From NCBI RefSeq assembly GCF_014197435.1, contig NZ_JACIFP010000002.1:1-64000 (forward strand): a stretch of 64,000 nucleotides of DNA, given 5' to 3'. This stretch comes from Gordonia humi. Its GTDB lineage: Bacteria > Actinomycetota > Actinomycetes > Mycobacteriales > Mycobacteriaceae. The notes below the pieces were generated by a model that saw only the letters and a list, made by a program, of their open reading frames with translations, was not told the origin of the DNA and ran no database searches. The translations under genes were made by a program, and so were the position numbers. Below are positions 16,102 through 24,567 of the stretch, piece by piece (the first letter of the stretch is position 1; every line of letters starts with the position of its first letter).

Positions 16102-16965
16102 TTAGGTAGGTGGCTCGATCAGTGTGTCCGCGAGTTGCTCTGCCGCACTGCGTGGTTGACGGCCGAGGAGTTCTGTAAGCAGGGCGCCTCCGTCGGCGAA
16201 GTAGCCTGTGCGGGTTGCCTGAAACATGGACAACGTGAACCGAGCCACCGACTCAGGTACGCCCGAGGTGACCTGATCACCCACCCATTGTTCGTCGTCG
16301 ACCACCACGCGCTCGATGGTTCGACCGGTGAGTTCCGAAGCCGCTACAGCGAAGTCTGCAAGGGAGACCGTCTCGGACGGTGCGATTGAGACCGGGCCGT
16401 CGAACCTGCGGTCGGCGGCGAGAACTGCTGCGGCAGCCTCGCCGGCGTCGGCGCGGTCAACCCACGGAATCGGCCCGTCAGCCGGCATGCTGATCACACC
16501 GGTATCCTGCCACGGCCCGAGGAGCATGTTGAGGTCGCCAAAAAAGCCATTGCGCAGCGAGGTCCACGCGACCCCCGACTCCGCGAGCATGGCCTCGGTT
16601 GCAGCATGCATTCCCAGGGCGGGATAAGTGCCTTCGAAGTCGGCGCCGTGCAGGCTGGTGTAGAGGATTCGTTGAGCTCCGGCAGCAACCGCAGCCTCTA
16701 TCGCGTTGCGGTGCTGGGCGAGTACATCGGCGGTGTGGTCGCTCGATGACACAAGCAGCACTTGTTCGGCGCCGTCGAAGGAGCGGCGCAGAGTTATCGG
16801 GTCGTCGTAGCTGCCGGTGCGAACTCTGACCCCGCGGTCAGCGAAGTGTTGGGCGCGCATCGTATCCCGAGCGCTCACTCCGATCGTTTCTGCGGGAACG
16901 CGTTTCAGTAGGTGCTCGACGGTGGCGCCATTGAGAATGCCGGTCGCGCCGGTGACGACGATCAT
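16102..16965 (-). CDS. NmrA/TMR-like NAD(P)-binding protein
   Basis: 287 residues with the atypical SDR dinucleotide motif VVTGATGILNGATVEHLL at the N-terminus and no catalytic YxxxK, matching the NmrA/TMR-like NAD(P)H:quinone reductase or redox-sensor group. ATG 16965 has a GAAAGG site; the frame is open 20 residues further but this extension crosses the operator region. Transcribed divergently from a TetR gene, with two dyad operators between them, so it is probably induced by that regulator's ligand. Confidence 0.8.
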   Translation of the reverse strand: MIVVTGATGILNGATVEHLLKRVPAETIGVSARDTMRAQHFADRGVRVRTGSYDDPITLRRSFDGAEQVLLVSSSDHTADVLAQHRNAIEAAVAAGAQRILYTSLHGADFEGTYPALGMHAATEAMLAESGVAWTSLRNGFFGDLNMLLGPWQDTGVISMPADGPIPWVDRADAGEAAAAVLAADRRFDGPVSIAPSETVSLADFAVAASELTGRTIERVVVDDEQWVGDQVTSGVPESVARFTLSMFQATRTGYFADGGALLTELLGRQPRSAAEQLADTLIEPPT

Positions 16966-17009
16966 CGGTTTGTGCCTTTCAAGGTCCAGGATCACGGTTT
17001 CGAATAAGG

Positions 17010-17024
17010 TGACTGACTGAGTCA
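17010..17024. promoter_or_regulatory. Divergent-promoter operator 1
   Basis: TGACT-GACTG-AGTCA, 5-bp arms with 5-bp spacer. It sits within a 24-bp unit (starting AAGGTGAC, ending GTCAAGTTA) that is repeated 46 bp downstream. Confidence 0.6.
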
Positions 17025-17055
17025 AGTTAGCCTCGGGTCACCACAATAGGTAAGG

Positions 17056-17070
17056 TGACCTGGTTGGTCA
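17056..17070. promoter_or_regulatory. Divergent-promoter operator 2
   Basis: TGACC-TGGTT-GGTCA, same geometry as the site at 17010-17024 and 46 bp away. A wider inverted repeat GGTCACC-N11-GGTGACC (17036-17042/17054-17060) joins the two sites. Confidence 0.6.
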
Positions 17071-17099
17071 AGTTATCCGTGTCAGGAGAGGACGGCTCA

Positions 17100-17693
17100 A
17101 TGGCTGAGGTAACCCCGGCGAGGCCGGGTATGCGGGCCGACGCGCGCCGCAACCTCGAGCAGATCCGGCGCGCTGCGGTGATGACGTTTCGTGATCGCGG
17201 CCTGGATGTTCCGTTGGAGGCGATCGCCAAGGCGGCGGGTGTCAGCAAGGCCACCATCTTCAATAGATTCGGCGGGCGGGTTGGCCTAATCGAAGAAGTG
17301 ATCGAGGATGTGATCTCCGCCGAGCTCGATGTGATCATCGGGGAGACTCGCGCCACAGACGGTGCGGCCGAGCAACTTTCCTTCTACTTGGCCGCGATCC
17401 GCGATCTGCAGTATCGAATCCCGGCCGTCAACGACCTGTTGCTGCAACAGTTCCCATACTCCGAGCAGCTTCTGGGTATCTGTCATCGTTCGACGGAGAT
17501 CTATGGCGAACTGGTCGTCGCTGGGCATGCTGCTGGAACATTGCGTCCCGATGTGACGGTCGACGACGTGCATGCGCTCGTCGTCGACAACGCACTCGCG
17601 CTCAAACACGGGCAGCGGCCGAATCGCGTGGACTATGACCGACGGACTTCGTTCGTGTTGGCGGGGATCAGGGTTGAGCGCCGCGAGAGTTGA
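17100..17693 (+). CDS. TetR-family regulator
   Basis: 197 residues; N-terminal HTH (VPLEAIAKAAGVSKATIFNRFGGRVGLIEEV) and a short helical ligand domain. ATG 17100 with AGGAGAGG just upstream is preferred over an in-frame GTG at 17055, which lies inside operator 2. It is transcribed away from the NmrA-like gene and should repress both promoters through the two dyads. Confidence 0.85.
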   Translation: MAEVTPARPGMRADARRNLEQIRRAAVMTFRDRGLDVPLEAIAKAAGVSKATIFNRFGGRVGLIEEVIEDVISAELDVIIGETRATDGAAEQLSFYLAAIRDLQYRIPAVNDLLLQQFPYSEQLLGICHRSTEIYGELVVAGHAAGTLRPDVTVDDVHALVVDNALALKHGQRPNRVDYDRRTSFVLAGIRVERRES

Positions 17694-17713
17694 ATACTTT
17701 GTGCACTGCTGGA

Positions 17714-18889
17714 TCACCGAGTCCGACCGCGGCCCCCGAACTCGCTCCATCCGACCACGTCCTCGGGTCGTCGCGGGCCGGGCCCGGTGTAGATCGCTGC
17801 GGGCCGGACGAGTTTGCCGAGGCGTTTTTGTTCGAGGATGTGGGCGCACCATCCGGCGGTACGGCCGCAGGTGAACATCGCGGGCATCATGTGTGGTGGA
17901 ACCTCGGCGAAGTCGAGGATGACCGCAGCCCAGAACTCGACATTGGTTTCGATGGCCCGGTCCGGGCGGCGCTCGCGCAGTTCGGTGAGTGCGGCCTGCT
18001 CGAGCGCAGCGGCCACCTCGTAGCGGGGGACACCGAGTTCTTGGGCGGTGCGACGCAGCACGCGGGCCCGTGGGTCCTCGGCGCGGTAGACGCGGTGGCC
18101 GAACCCCATCAGTTTCTCTTTGCGGTCGAGTACACCACGGACCAGGGCGCGGGCGTCGCCGGTGCGTTCGACTTCTTCGATCATCGGCAGTACCCGGGCC
18201 GGTGCGCCGCCGTGTAGCGGGCCGGACATCGCGCCGATTGCGCCGGACAGGGCGGCGGCGACGTCGGCGCCGGTCGACGCGATGACGCGCGCGGTGAATG
18301 TCGATGCGTTGAGTCCGTGTTCGGCGGCGCTGACCCAGTAGGCGTCGATCGCCCGGATGTGGTCGGGGTCGGGATCACCCTTCCACCGGGTCATGAAACG
18401 CGCGGTGACCGTGTCGCACTCGTCGATCACGTGCTGGGGGACAGCCGGCTGGTGGATGCCGCGGGCGGATTGGGCCACATACGACAGGGCCATCACCGAG
18501 GCGCGGGCGAGGTTGGCTCGCGCGGCCTCCTCGTCGATGTCGAGTAGTGGTCGGTACCCCCAGATCGGGGCGAGCATGGCTAGTGCGGCCTGCACGTCGA
18601 CGCGCACGTCGCCGGTATGGATGGGCAGGGGGAACGGCTCGGCCGGGGGCAGGCCGTCGCCGAACTGCCCGTCGACCAACAACGCCCAGACGTCGGCAAA
18701 GGTCACGTGGTTTTCCACGAGGTCTTCGATGTCGACGCCGCGGTAGCGCAGATTGCCGCCGTCCTTGTCGGGTTCGGCGATGTCGGTGGTGAACGCGACG
18801 ACACCTTCCAGGCCGGGCACGAAATCGTCAGGGACGATTGCTCGAGAGATCGGCCGGTCGGCGGAATCATGGTCGACTGTTGTTGTCAT
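17714..18889 (-). CDS. Citrate synthase family protein (citrate synthase 2-like)
   Basis: 391 residues. Catalytic segments of the family are visible: the first His in AMSGPLHGGAPARVLPM (about residue 230), the second in MGFGHRVYRAEDPRARVLR (about 268), and the Asp in ETNVEFWAAVILDFAEVPPHMM (about 330), plus the C-terminal GRTAGWCAHILEQ. It condenses an acyl-CoA with a 2-oxo acid; length and motifs fit the actinobacterial second citrate synthase or 2-methylcitrate synthase. AAAGGAGAAGG ribosome site; ATG overlaps the MaoC gene stop (ATGA). Confidence 0.88.
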   Translation of the reverse strand: MTTTVDHDSADRPISRAIVPDDFVPGLEGVVAFTTDIAEPDKDGGNLRYRGVDIEDLVENHVTFADVWALLVDGQFGDGLPPAEPFPLPIHTGDVRVDVQAALAMLAPIWGYRPLLDIDEEAARANLARASVMALSYVAQSARGIHQPAVPQHVIDECDTVTARFMTRWKGDPDPDHIRAIDAYWVSAAEHGLNASTFTARVIASTGADVAAALSGAIGAMSGPLHGGAPARVLPMIEEVERTGDARALVRGVLDRKEKLMGFGHRVYRAEDPRARVLRRTAQELGVPRYEVAAALEQAALTELRERRPDRAIETNVEFWAAVILDFAEVPPHMMPAMFTCGRTAGWCAHILEQKRLGKLVRPAAIYTGPGPRRPEDVVGWSEFGGRGRTR

Positions 18890-19794
18890 CCTTCTCCTTT
18901 GGCGGGCGACGGGGTGGGCGCGCACGTGAGTTGCCCGTCAGATATGACGCGGTGACCGTCACGCTTACGAACGTCGAAACAGACACCGTCTGTGGCGTTC
19001 GACGCCCACACAGTCAGCGAGTCGCCGACGTAAACCGGTGCGCTGAACCTACATGAGATATCTGTGATCATTGAATTCGGTTGTATGACTGAAGATGTGA
19101 GAATGCTCGTGACCGCTCGGGCCAAGGTGGCCGTTCCGTGATAAACCGTCCCGGGCAGACCAGACGCGCGGGCAACTCGACTATCGGTGTGGATGGGGTT
19201 CCAGATACGAGCGCACTCCGTGTAGACGATCGAGTCCGTCGGTCCGACCACGAACGTTCCGACTGGCTCACGGGAAATGATCGGCGTCAGCGCAGGGCCG
19301 CCGGAGTTCTGCGGACGACGCTCCGGCCCGACGACACGCACACCGGGATACAACGTGTAGACGTAGCTTGACACGAGGAGCGTCCCGCGGTCGGCACAGT
19401 ATGTGTGGAACGCGGTAGCAACGAGCGCTGCGCGTTTTGTGTTCTGAGCAATGTGGGCCCGGGCGATCGTATGTACGCGCGCGCCCGGACGCAAGGGCGC
19501 GAAAGTGGTGATGCGATGAGACGCATGGAGCCCCAAACGCAGTGTCTCGAGCGAGAGTTCGATTCCCGGTGCACCTTGTTCGATCAATGGCCATTCGATG
19601 CAAACCGGGAACACGGGATGCCCGACGATTCCGTCGGGATGGTCCAGATCGAAGACCTCCGATCGGGTGTCGTCGATGGACGCGGCGAATGCGAGCAACC
19701 AGCGCTCGTCCAGCTGGTGATCGATCGAGTGCGGTTCCGCGTCATCCGGCACAACCCGGATAACGCGACTGCTGTCCACCGAAGTCCTCTGCAT
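18886..19794 (-). CDS. MaoC-type hydratase/dehydratase (double hot-dog)
   Basis: 302 residues, long enough for two hot-dog folds. The second half has the hydratase signature RIWNPIHTDSRVARASGLPG followed by TVYHGTATLARA, with the N-P-I-H-x-D catalytic Asp/His pair of MaoC/R-hydratases. It is predicted to hydrate an enoyl-CoA or similar thioester. It is the first gene of an operon with the citrate synthase-like gene (4-nt overlap), and its start faces the quinone oxidoreductase gene across an ACCGATCGGT operator. Confidence 0.8.
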   Translation of the reverse strand: MQRTSVDSSRVIRVVPDDAEPHSIDHQLDERWLLAFAASIDDTRSEVFDLDHPDGIVGHPVFPVCIEWPLIEQGAPGIELSLETLRLGLHASHRITTFAPLRPGARVHTIARAHIAQNTKRAALVATAFHTYCADRGTLLVSSYVYTLYPGVRVVGPERRPQNSGGPALTPIISREPVGTFVVGPTDSIVYTECARIWNPIHTDSRVARASGLPGTVYHGTATLARAVTSILTSSVIQPNSMITDISCRFSAPVYVGDSLTVWASNATDGVCFDVRKRDGHRVISDGQLTCAPTPSPAKGEG

Positions 19795-19816
19795 CGGTCC
19801 ACCTTCCCAAAACGTT

Positions 19817-19829
19817 GACCGATCGGTAC
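19817..19829. promoter_or_regulatory. ACCGATCGGT operator in divergent promoter
   Basis: GACCGATCGGTAC with palindromic core 19818-19827, between the divergent MaoC and quinone oxidoreductase genes. A related GACCGGCCGGTAC is at 20893-20905, and a half-like TCGGTAC occurs near 19892 and 24436. Confidence 0.6.
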
Positions 19830-19916
19830 ATTATTGGTCAGGTTGCCGCTCCGTCAAGGGTGCGGTCGGCCGCCGTCGCCCGAGTGGGCGATCGGTACAA
19901 ATACCGGAGGTGTCGT

Positions 19917-20885
19917 ATGAAAGCTGTCCAGATCATCTCGTTGGAGGGCCCAGAAGCAGTGCAACTCGTCAACCTCGACGAACCGTCCTCATCGGCGAAC
20001 GCCGTGATTATCGACGTGCGGGCCATCGGGGTCAGCTTCGTAGACGCGTTGATGACACGGGGTCTCTATCAGGTGCGGCCAGAGCTTCCTTTCGTGCCGG
20101 GTGTCGAAATCGCCGGCATTGTCCGCTCGGCCCCGACCGGCGCCTCGGTACAGGAGGGCGATCGGTGCGCGGCGTACATCCCGATCGGTGGGTATGCCGA
20201 GGTGGTCTCCGCAGATCCGGAGTTGGTCTTTCCGCTGCCCGACGAACTGTCCTTCGAGCAGGGGGCAGCCTTCGCCATGAACTATCAGACCGTGCACTTC
20301 GCACTGGTGCGGCGCGGCCGCCTCCGGGCGGGCGAGCATGTGCTGGTCCATGGGGCTGCGGGCGGTATCGGTACTGCCGCCATTCAGGTCGCGAAGGGAT
20401 TGGGCGCCACGGTGACAGCGGTTGTGGACAGCAAGGCGAATACGGTCGTCGCAGAGGACGCCGGTGCAGATGCTGTGGTGGTCGCCGATGACACGTGGGC
20501 CGACACCGTCCGGTCGTCTCCTGCGGGTGGTGTCGATGTCACCGTGGACCCGGTGGGCGGCGACTTCTTCCTCGACTCGATCCGCATGCTGAGAAAAGAA
20601 GGGCGGCACCTGGTGATCGGTTTCGCTGCGGGGGGCATCCCGGAGATCGCGGTGAACCGTCTGCTTCTGAAGAACATCGATGTCGCCGGCGTCTACTGGG
20701 GCGGGTTCATCGACGAGGACCGATCGATCGCGGCGGATGCGGCGGCTGCGCTCTCCGATCTGGCGCGGCGCGGATTCGTCCGCCCGGTCGTGGGCAGCAC
20801 ATATCCGCTTGCGGGAGCAGCCGAGGCACTCGGTGCGATCGAGAAGCGGCAAGCGCATGGCAAGGTCGTGTTGACCGTCGGGTAG
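19917..20885 (+). CDS. Zinc-independent quinone oxidoreductase (MDR superfamily)
   Basis: 322 residues. GroES-like N-terminal half (LPFVPGVEIAGIV) and Rossmann domain with VLVHGAAGGIGTAAIQVAKGLGA (about residue 143), as in NADPH:quinone oxidoreductases and crotonyl-CoA-type reductases. No zinc-ligand pattern is seen. ATG 19917 has CCGGAGG 6 nt upstream; an upstream in-frame start would cover the operator. The TetR gene 66 nt downstream probably controls it through the paired ACCGNNCGGT sites. Confidence 0.87.
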   Translation: MKAVQIISLEGPEAVQLVNLDEPSSSANAVIIDVRAIGVSFVDALMTRGLYQVRPELPFVPGVEIAGIVRSAPTGASVQEGDRCAAYIPIGGYAEVVSADPELVFPLPDELSFEQGAAFAMNYQTVHFALVRRGRLRAGEHVLVHGAAGGIGTAAIQVAKGLGATVTAVVDSKANTVVAEDAGADAVVVADDTWADTVRSSPAGGVDVTVDPVGGDFFLDSIRMLRKEGRHLVIGFAAGGIPEIAVNRLLLKNIDVAGVYWGGFIDEDRSIAADAAAALSDLARRGFVRPVVGSTYPLAGAAEALGAIEKRQAHGKVVLTVG

Positions 20886-20892
20886 TACGGTA

Positions 20893-20905
20893 GACCGGCC
20901 GGTAC
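20893..20905. promoter_or_regulatory. ACCGGCCGGT operator
   Basis: GACCGGCCGGTAC upstream of the TetR gene at 20952; same layout as the 19817-19829 site with a different centre. Confidence 0.55.
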
Positions 20906-20951
20906 AGAATGGCTACGGTCGAACCCGTGCCGCGACGCCACGAGGAGAGCA

Positions 20952-21569
20952 ATGCCCGAGGGGAAATCTGGTGTATCTAGCCGTCGGACCTACCGCACCG
21001 GGGTGGCTTCGAAGCAGCGGATAATGGAGGCCGCGGTGCGGCTGTTCGCTGCAAACGGTTACCACGGGACGGGTGTCGAGGAGCTCTCGAGCGCAGTGAA
21101 CCTGGGAAAAGGCGCACTGTACCACCACATCGGCAGCAAGGAGGCGCTGCTGTTCGAGATCTGCCACACCAGGATGGCGGACCTCGTCACGCAGGCCGGC
21201 CGGGTCCAGGCGATGGACGTGAACTGGCAGGACAAATTCCGCCTCATGATGCGAATGGCGTTGCGAGATATCGCCGATCACCCGTTGGAGTGGACTGTAG
21301 CCTTCCAGGAGTTCAACGCCTTGACGGGCCAGCGGCGGGCGGTCGTGCAAGAAGCCCGCGACCGATACGAGCACATCGTCGCGGAAGTTCTGCACGCCGG
21401 TGCCGGTGCCGGTGAGTTCCACTCGTTGCATCCCTTGGTGACCAAGGGCGTGCTGGGTATGTACAACTACTCCTACGCCTGGATTCGGTCGGATGGCGGG
21501 AAGTCGCCCGAGGACATCGCGGACCTGTTCACCGACACGTTGCTGGAGGGGATCAGCGAGCGAGGTTGA
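20952..21569 (+). CDS. TetR-family regulator
   Basis: 205 residues; HTH GVEELSSAVNLGKGALYHHIGSKEALLFE at about residues 40-68, then a helical ligand domain of the type found with fatty-acid and steroid catabolic regulators (KstR2-like). Its upstream palindrome matches that between MaoC and the quinone oxidoreductase, suggesting it controls the MaoC/citrate synthase, oxidoreductase and its own promoters, perhaps also the alcohol dehydrogenase/ligase genes further on, whose promoter region carries half-sites. ISc was inserted just after it. Confidence 0.85.
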   Translation: MPEGKSGVSSRRTYRTGVASKQRIMEAAVRLFAANGYHGTGVEELSSAVNLGKGALYHHIGSKEALLFEICHTRMADLVTQAGRVQAMDVNWQDKFRLMMRMALRDIADHPLEWTVAFQEFNALTGQRRAVVQEARDRYEHIVAEVLHAGAGAGEFHSLHPLVTKGVLGMYNYSYAWIRSDGGKSPEDIADLFTDTLLEGISERG

Positions 21570-21596
21570 TCGGTGCGCCTCGATCTCAACGGAGGA

Positions 21597-23086
21597 GGCC
21601 CCGGCGGATTGGCAGTTTCTAGGGGTCCTCGCAACACCTGATGGTTAAGGCATCATCAGTAGATCACGCAGACGCTCGGCTGGGGTATCCCAGCCGAGCG
21701 TTTTGCGTGGACGACCATTGAGCTCTTGAGCGACGTGCTCAAGGTCTTCAGACCCGTACGGCCGCAGGTCCGTGCTCTTCGGGAAGTACTGGCGCAGAAG
21801 CCCGTTTGTGTTCTCGTTGCTGCCCCGCTGCCAGGGTGAGTGCGGATCACAGAAATAGACCGGAACCCCAGTCGCGATGCTGAACTGCCTATGCGCTGCC
21901 ATCTCGGCGCCCTGGTCCCAGGTCAGTGACCCCCGCAGATGCTCAGGCAGCGTACCGATCAACCCGATGAGCACGTCACGGACTTCCCCGGCGGTGTGCC
22001 CGCCGGGCAGATGCCCCAGGAGCACGTATCGAGTCGTTCGCTCCACCAGCGTCACGATCGCCGAAGCACTGCCTGGCCCGACGATCAGATCACCTTCCCA
22101 ATGGCCAGGCACCGCGCGGTCCTCGATCTCGGGCGGCCGCTTCGAAATCATCACCATCTCGTCGATGAACCTGGACATGCGCTGGCCGGGATGCTTGCGC
22201 GGCTTCCGGCGTGTCCTCCCGGTCCGCAGTGTCTCCGCGACCTCACGCTTGAGCCCACCGCGTGCCTGGACGTACAACGCCTGATAGATCGTCTCCGGGC
22301 TCACTCTCATACTCTCGTCGTCGGGAAACTCCTTCCTCAGAGTGTGGCTGATCTGCTCCGGCGACCACCGCACCGACAGCTTCTCCTGCACGTACTCCCG
22401 CAACGACACGTGGGTGACGAGCTTCGAGGACTTCGGCCTGGACCTCGACGCTGCCCAGGCGCGATGGGCGAGGTAGGGCTGATAGCGGCCGTCCTCAGAA
22501 CGAGCATCGAGCTCACGCTTGATCGTCGAGGCAGGTCTTCCCAGCACGCGACCGATCGCTCGCAGGCTCATGCCACTGCGATACAGGTCAGCGATCGTCT
22601 CCCGCTCCTCGAGCGAGAGATACCGGGGATGGAGCACGGCCTCCACCGCTGGCAGGGCGGGAACTTCTACCTGCATAGTCATACCGGTGTTGTAATCGAT
22701 CACGGTGCCATCGGGATAGATACGGGAGTTACTCACATGCCGGACACCCTGGTCCCAGTCCCTCGCTGAGCGCACGTTGACGCCCACTCTGGCCGCTGCT
22801 TCTGACTGTGACATGCCATCGGCGCGTAGTTGCACGTACTCAGACTTACGAGGGTGAGGGCCGTTCCCCCTGACCCCACGTCCACGGATCCCGGCCCGTC
22901 GCGCCCACCCGTACGCGGTGTTCCGGTTGACACCGACCTCGCGAGCGGCGGCTGAGATCCCGATGTCCGAACACCTCAGCGTCTCAAGAAACATCTCTTT
23001 CAACTCATTGAACGACACGATCCCCGCAACTCCTTGAAGTTCAAGGTGTTGCGGGGATCGCTATAACCCGCCGATTTGCCGGGGCC
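21597..23086 (-). mobile_element. ISc, IS30 family (about 1.49 kb)
   Basis: The left end GGCCCCGGCGGATTGGCAG and the reverse complement of the right end GGCCCCGGCAAATCGGCGGG are imperfect inverted repeats; both continue with a GGGG.TC.CGCAACACCT block. It holds one IS30-type transposase gene. Target duplication not clear. Confidence 0.8.
21645..23018 (-). CDS. IS30-family transposase
   Basis: 457 residues with two N-terminal HTH blocks (SAAAREVGVNRNTAYGWARR and, after a linker, LRAIGRVLGRPASTIKRELD) and the IS30 catalytic core: Asp in GHWEGDLIVG, Asp in LTWDQGAEMAAH, Glu in GSNENTNGLLRQYFP. GTG start at 23018. Frame intact. Confidence 0.92.
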   Translation of the reverse strand: MSFNELKEMFLETLRCSDIGISAAAREVGVNRNTAYGWARRAGIRGRGVRGNGPHPRKSEYVQLRADGMSQSEAAARVGVNVRSARDWDQGVRHVSNSRIYPDGTVIDYNTGMTMQVEVPALPAVEAVLHPRYLSLEERETIADLYRSGMSLRAIGRVLGRPASTIKRELDARSEDGRYQPYLAHRAWAASRSRPKSSKLVTHVSLREYVQEKLSVRWSPEQISHTLRKEFPDDESMRVSPETIYQALYVQARGGLKREVAETLRTGRTRRKPRKHPGQRMSRFIDEMVMISKRPPEIEDRAVPGHWEGDLIVGPGSASAIVTLVERTTRYVLLGHLPGGHTAGEVRDVLIGLIGTLPEHLRGSLTWDQGAEMAAHRQFSIATGVPVYFCDPHSPWQRGSNENTNGLLRQYFPKSTDLRPYGSEDLEHVAQELNGRPRKTLGWDTPAERLRDLLMMP

Positions 23087-23116
23087 TCGACGTGACAGCA
23101 CATGGACGAGGAACCG

Positions 23117-24292
23117 TCACCACACGGTCTCGAGCAGCTCATAGATCACCGATTCGTCGACCGGACGCGGCGATTCGCGGACGACGATGTCTCCCAATGC
23201 GGCTCGTGCCACCCCGGCCATCTTGTCCCGTCCGACGCCGAAGTCGGATACTCGGCGCGGAACCTCGAGTTGGTCGAGGATGTCCTCGAGTCGATCGGCG
23301 GCGGAGATGGCCAGGCCGTCTCCTTGTACCCGTGCCAGAGACTCCGCCATCCGGGCTTGTTCGACGGAGGTGACGGGTTCCAGGAATCGCATGACGTGAG
23401 GCAGCATGATGCACGACGTCGTCCCATGCGGGATGCCCACCGCGCCGAGCTGGTGGCCGATGGCGTGGGACAGGCCGAGCGACACATTGTGGACGCCGAT
23501 GATGGACATCCACGCTGCTTGCTGACACTTCAGCGCGGCATCGTGATTGTCCGGGTCCTTCACCGAGAGTGGAAGATTCTCTGCCAGCATCACGAGAGCA
23601 TGATTCGCCAACGCAGTGGTGAAGGGATGAGCGTTCTTGGCGTATGCGGTCTCGACGGCGTGGTCGAGCGCCCTCACCCCGGTGGTGGCCCACAGGTCGC
23701 GCGGAGTGTGAGCGCTGAACGCCGGGTCGAGAAAGACGGCGGTCGGGGTCGCCTCGAGATAGACGGTGAGGTCTTTAGTGTCGCGGGAGTGGTCGACCGA
23801 ACCGGCGAAGCCATCCCATTCGGCTGCAGACAGGGTTGTCGGTACTGCGAACACGGGCATCGGTTCTGCCGATAGGGGGCGCCGTCGAATGGTGTTGGGG
23901 TATTCGAACACCAGGTAGTTGCGTGACAGGTCATCGATGGACTTCGAATCCTCGCACAAGCCGACAGCTGCCAACTTGGCCGCGTCGATCGGGGAGCCCC
24001 CACCGACTGCGACGAAGCAATCAGCGCCGGCGGTCCGCGCCTCGTCGATCAGCTCGACGATGGTGTGCACCGGGTTGTGTGCCTCGACGCGGGCGAACGT
24101 GCCGACCACGACGTCGCCGAGATCATCGACCAGCTCGGCAAAAGGTGCGCTCGATCCCACCGAGCGTCCCGTCACCAAGAACACGCGTTGCAGATCGCGT
24201 CGCTTCAGCTCGGTCCCGATCTGCGCGATCGCGCCGGTGCCCTGGACAACTGTCTCCACTCGCGGCATCTCGAACGTCTCGATCTCTGCCAT
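23117..24292 (-). CDS. Iron-dependent alcohol dehydrogenase / maleylacetate reductase-like
   Basis: 391 residues of the Fe-ADH superfamily: NAD-binding VAVGGGSPIDAAK (about residue 97), and metal ligands expected from RALDHAVETAYA and the His residues of GLSHAIGHQLGAVGIPHG (about residues 260-278). Such enzymes oxidise alcohols or reduce maleylacetate and related oxo acids with NAD(H). ATG 24292 is preferred over GTG 24295. It is divergent from the acyl-CoA ligase gene and was separated from the 19-21 kb genes by ISc. Confidence 0.83.
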   Translation of the reverse strand: MAEIETFEMPRVETVVQGTGAIAQIGTELKRRDLQRVFLVTGRSVGSSAPFAELVDDLGDVVVGTFARVEAHNPVHTIVELIDEARTAGADCFVAVGGGSPIDAAKLAAVGLCEDSKSIDDLSRNYLVFEYPNTIRRRPLSAEPMPVFAVPTTLSAAEWDGFAGSVDHSRDTKDLTVYLEATPTAVFLDPAFSAHTPRDLWATTGVRALDHAVETAYAKNAHPFTTALANHALVMLAENLPLSVKDPDNHDAALKCQQAAWMSIIGVHNVSLGLSHAIGHQLGAVGIPHGTTSCIMLPHVMRFLEPVTSVEQARMAESLARVQGDGLAISAADRLEDILDQLEVPRRVSDFGVGRDKMAGVARAALGDIVVRESPRPVDESVIYELLETVW

Positions 24293-24390
24293 CACATTCG
24301 CTCCAGTCTGTCTCGTTTCGTCGTGCAGAACGCACGATGCGTGAAAATGTACCGTTCATTCCGCTTTTAGTCTACGGGTTCCCGACCCAA

Positions 24391-24435
24391 GATGTGACCC
24401 TTGACACCTACGGCCATATTGTGAAACCGTACTAA
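24391..24435 (+). pseudogene. Possible remnant of a phage-type integrase C-terminus
   Basis: The frame ...DVTLDTYGHIVKPY-stop repeats the ending of many tyrosine integrases (T-L-D-x-Y-G-H-x, containing the catalytic Tyr). Only about 14 codons remain and nothing upstream matches, so it could be chance or an old attachment-site scar. Confidence 0.25.
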
Positions 24436-24567
24436 TCGGTACAACTCAAGAGTGGGCGATTCTTCGGCCGCGAGCCGCTGCCCGGCCCGACGTTTCGTGC
24501 TCGGTTGCCTGGTCGCGCGCTGGACGCGGCGGTGGGCGATCGTCCACCTACCTGCGAAAGGTGCATC

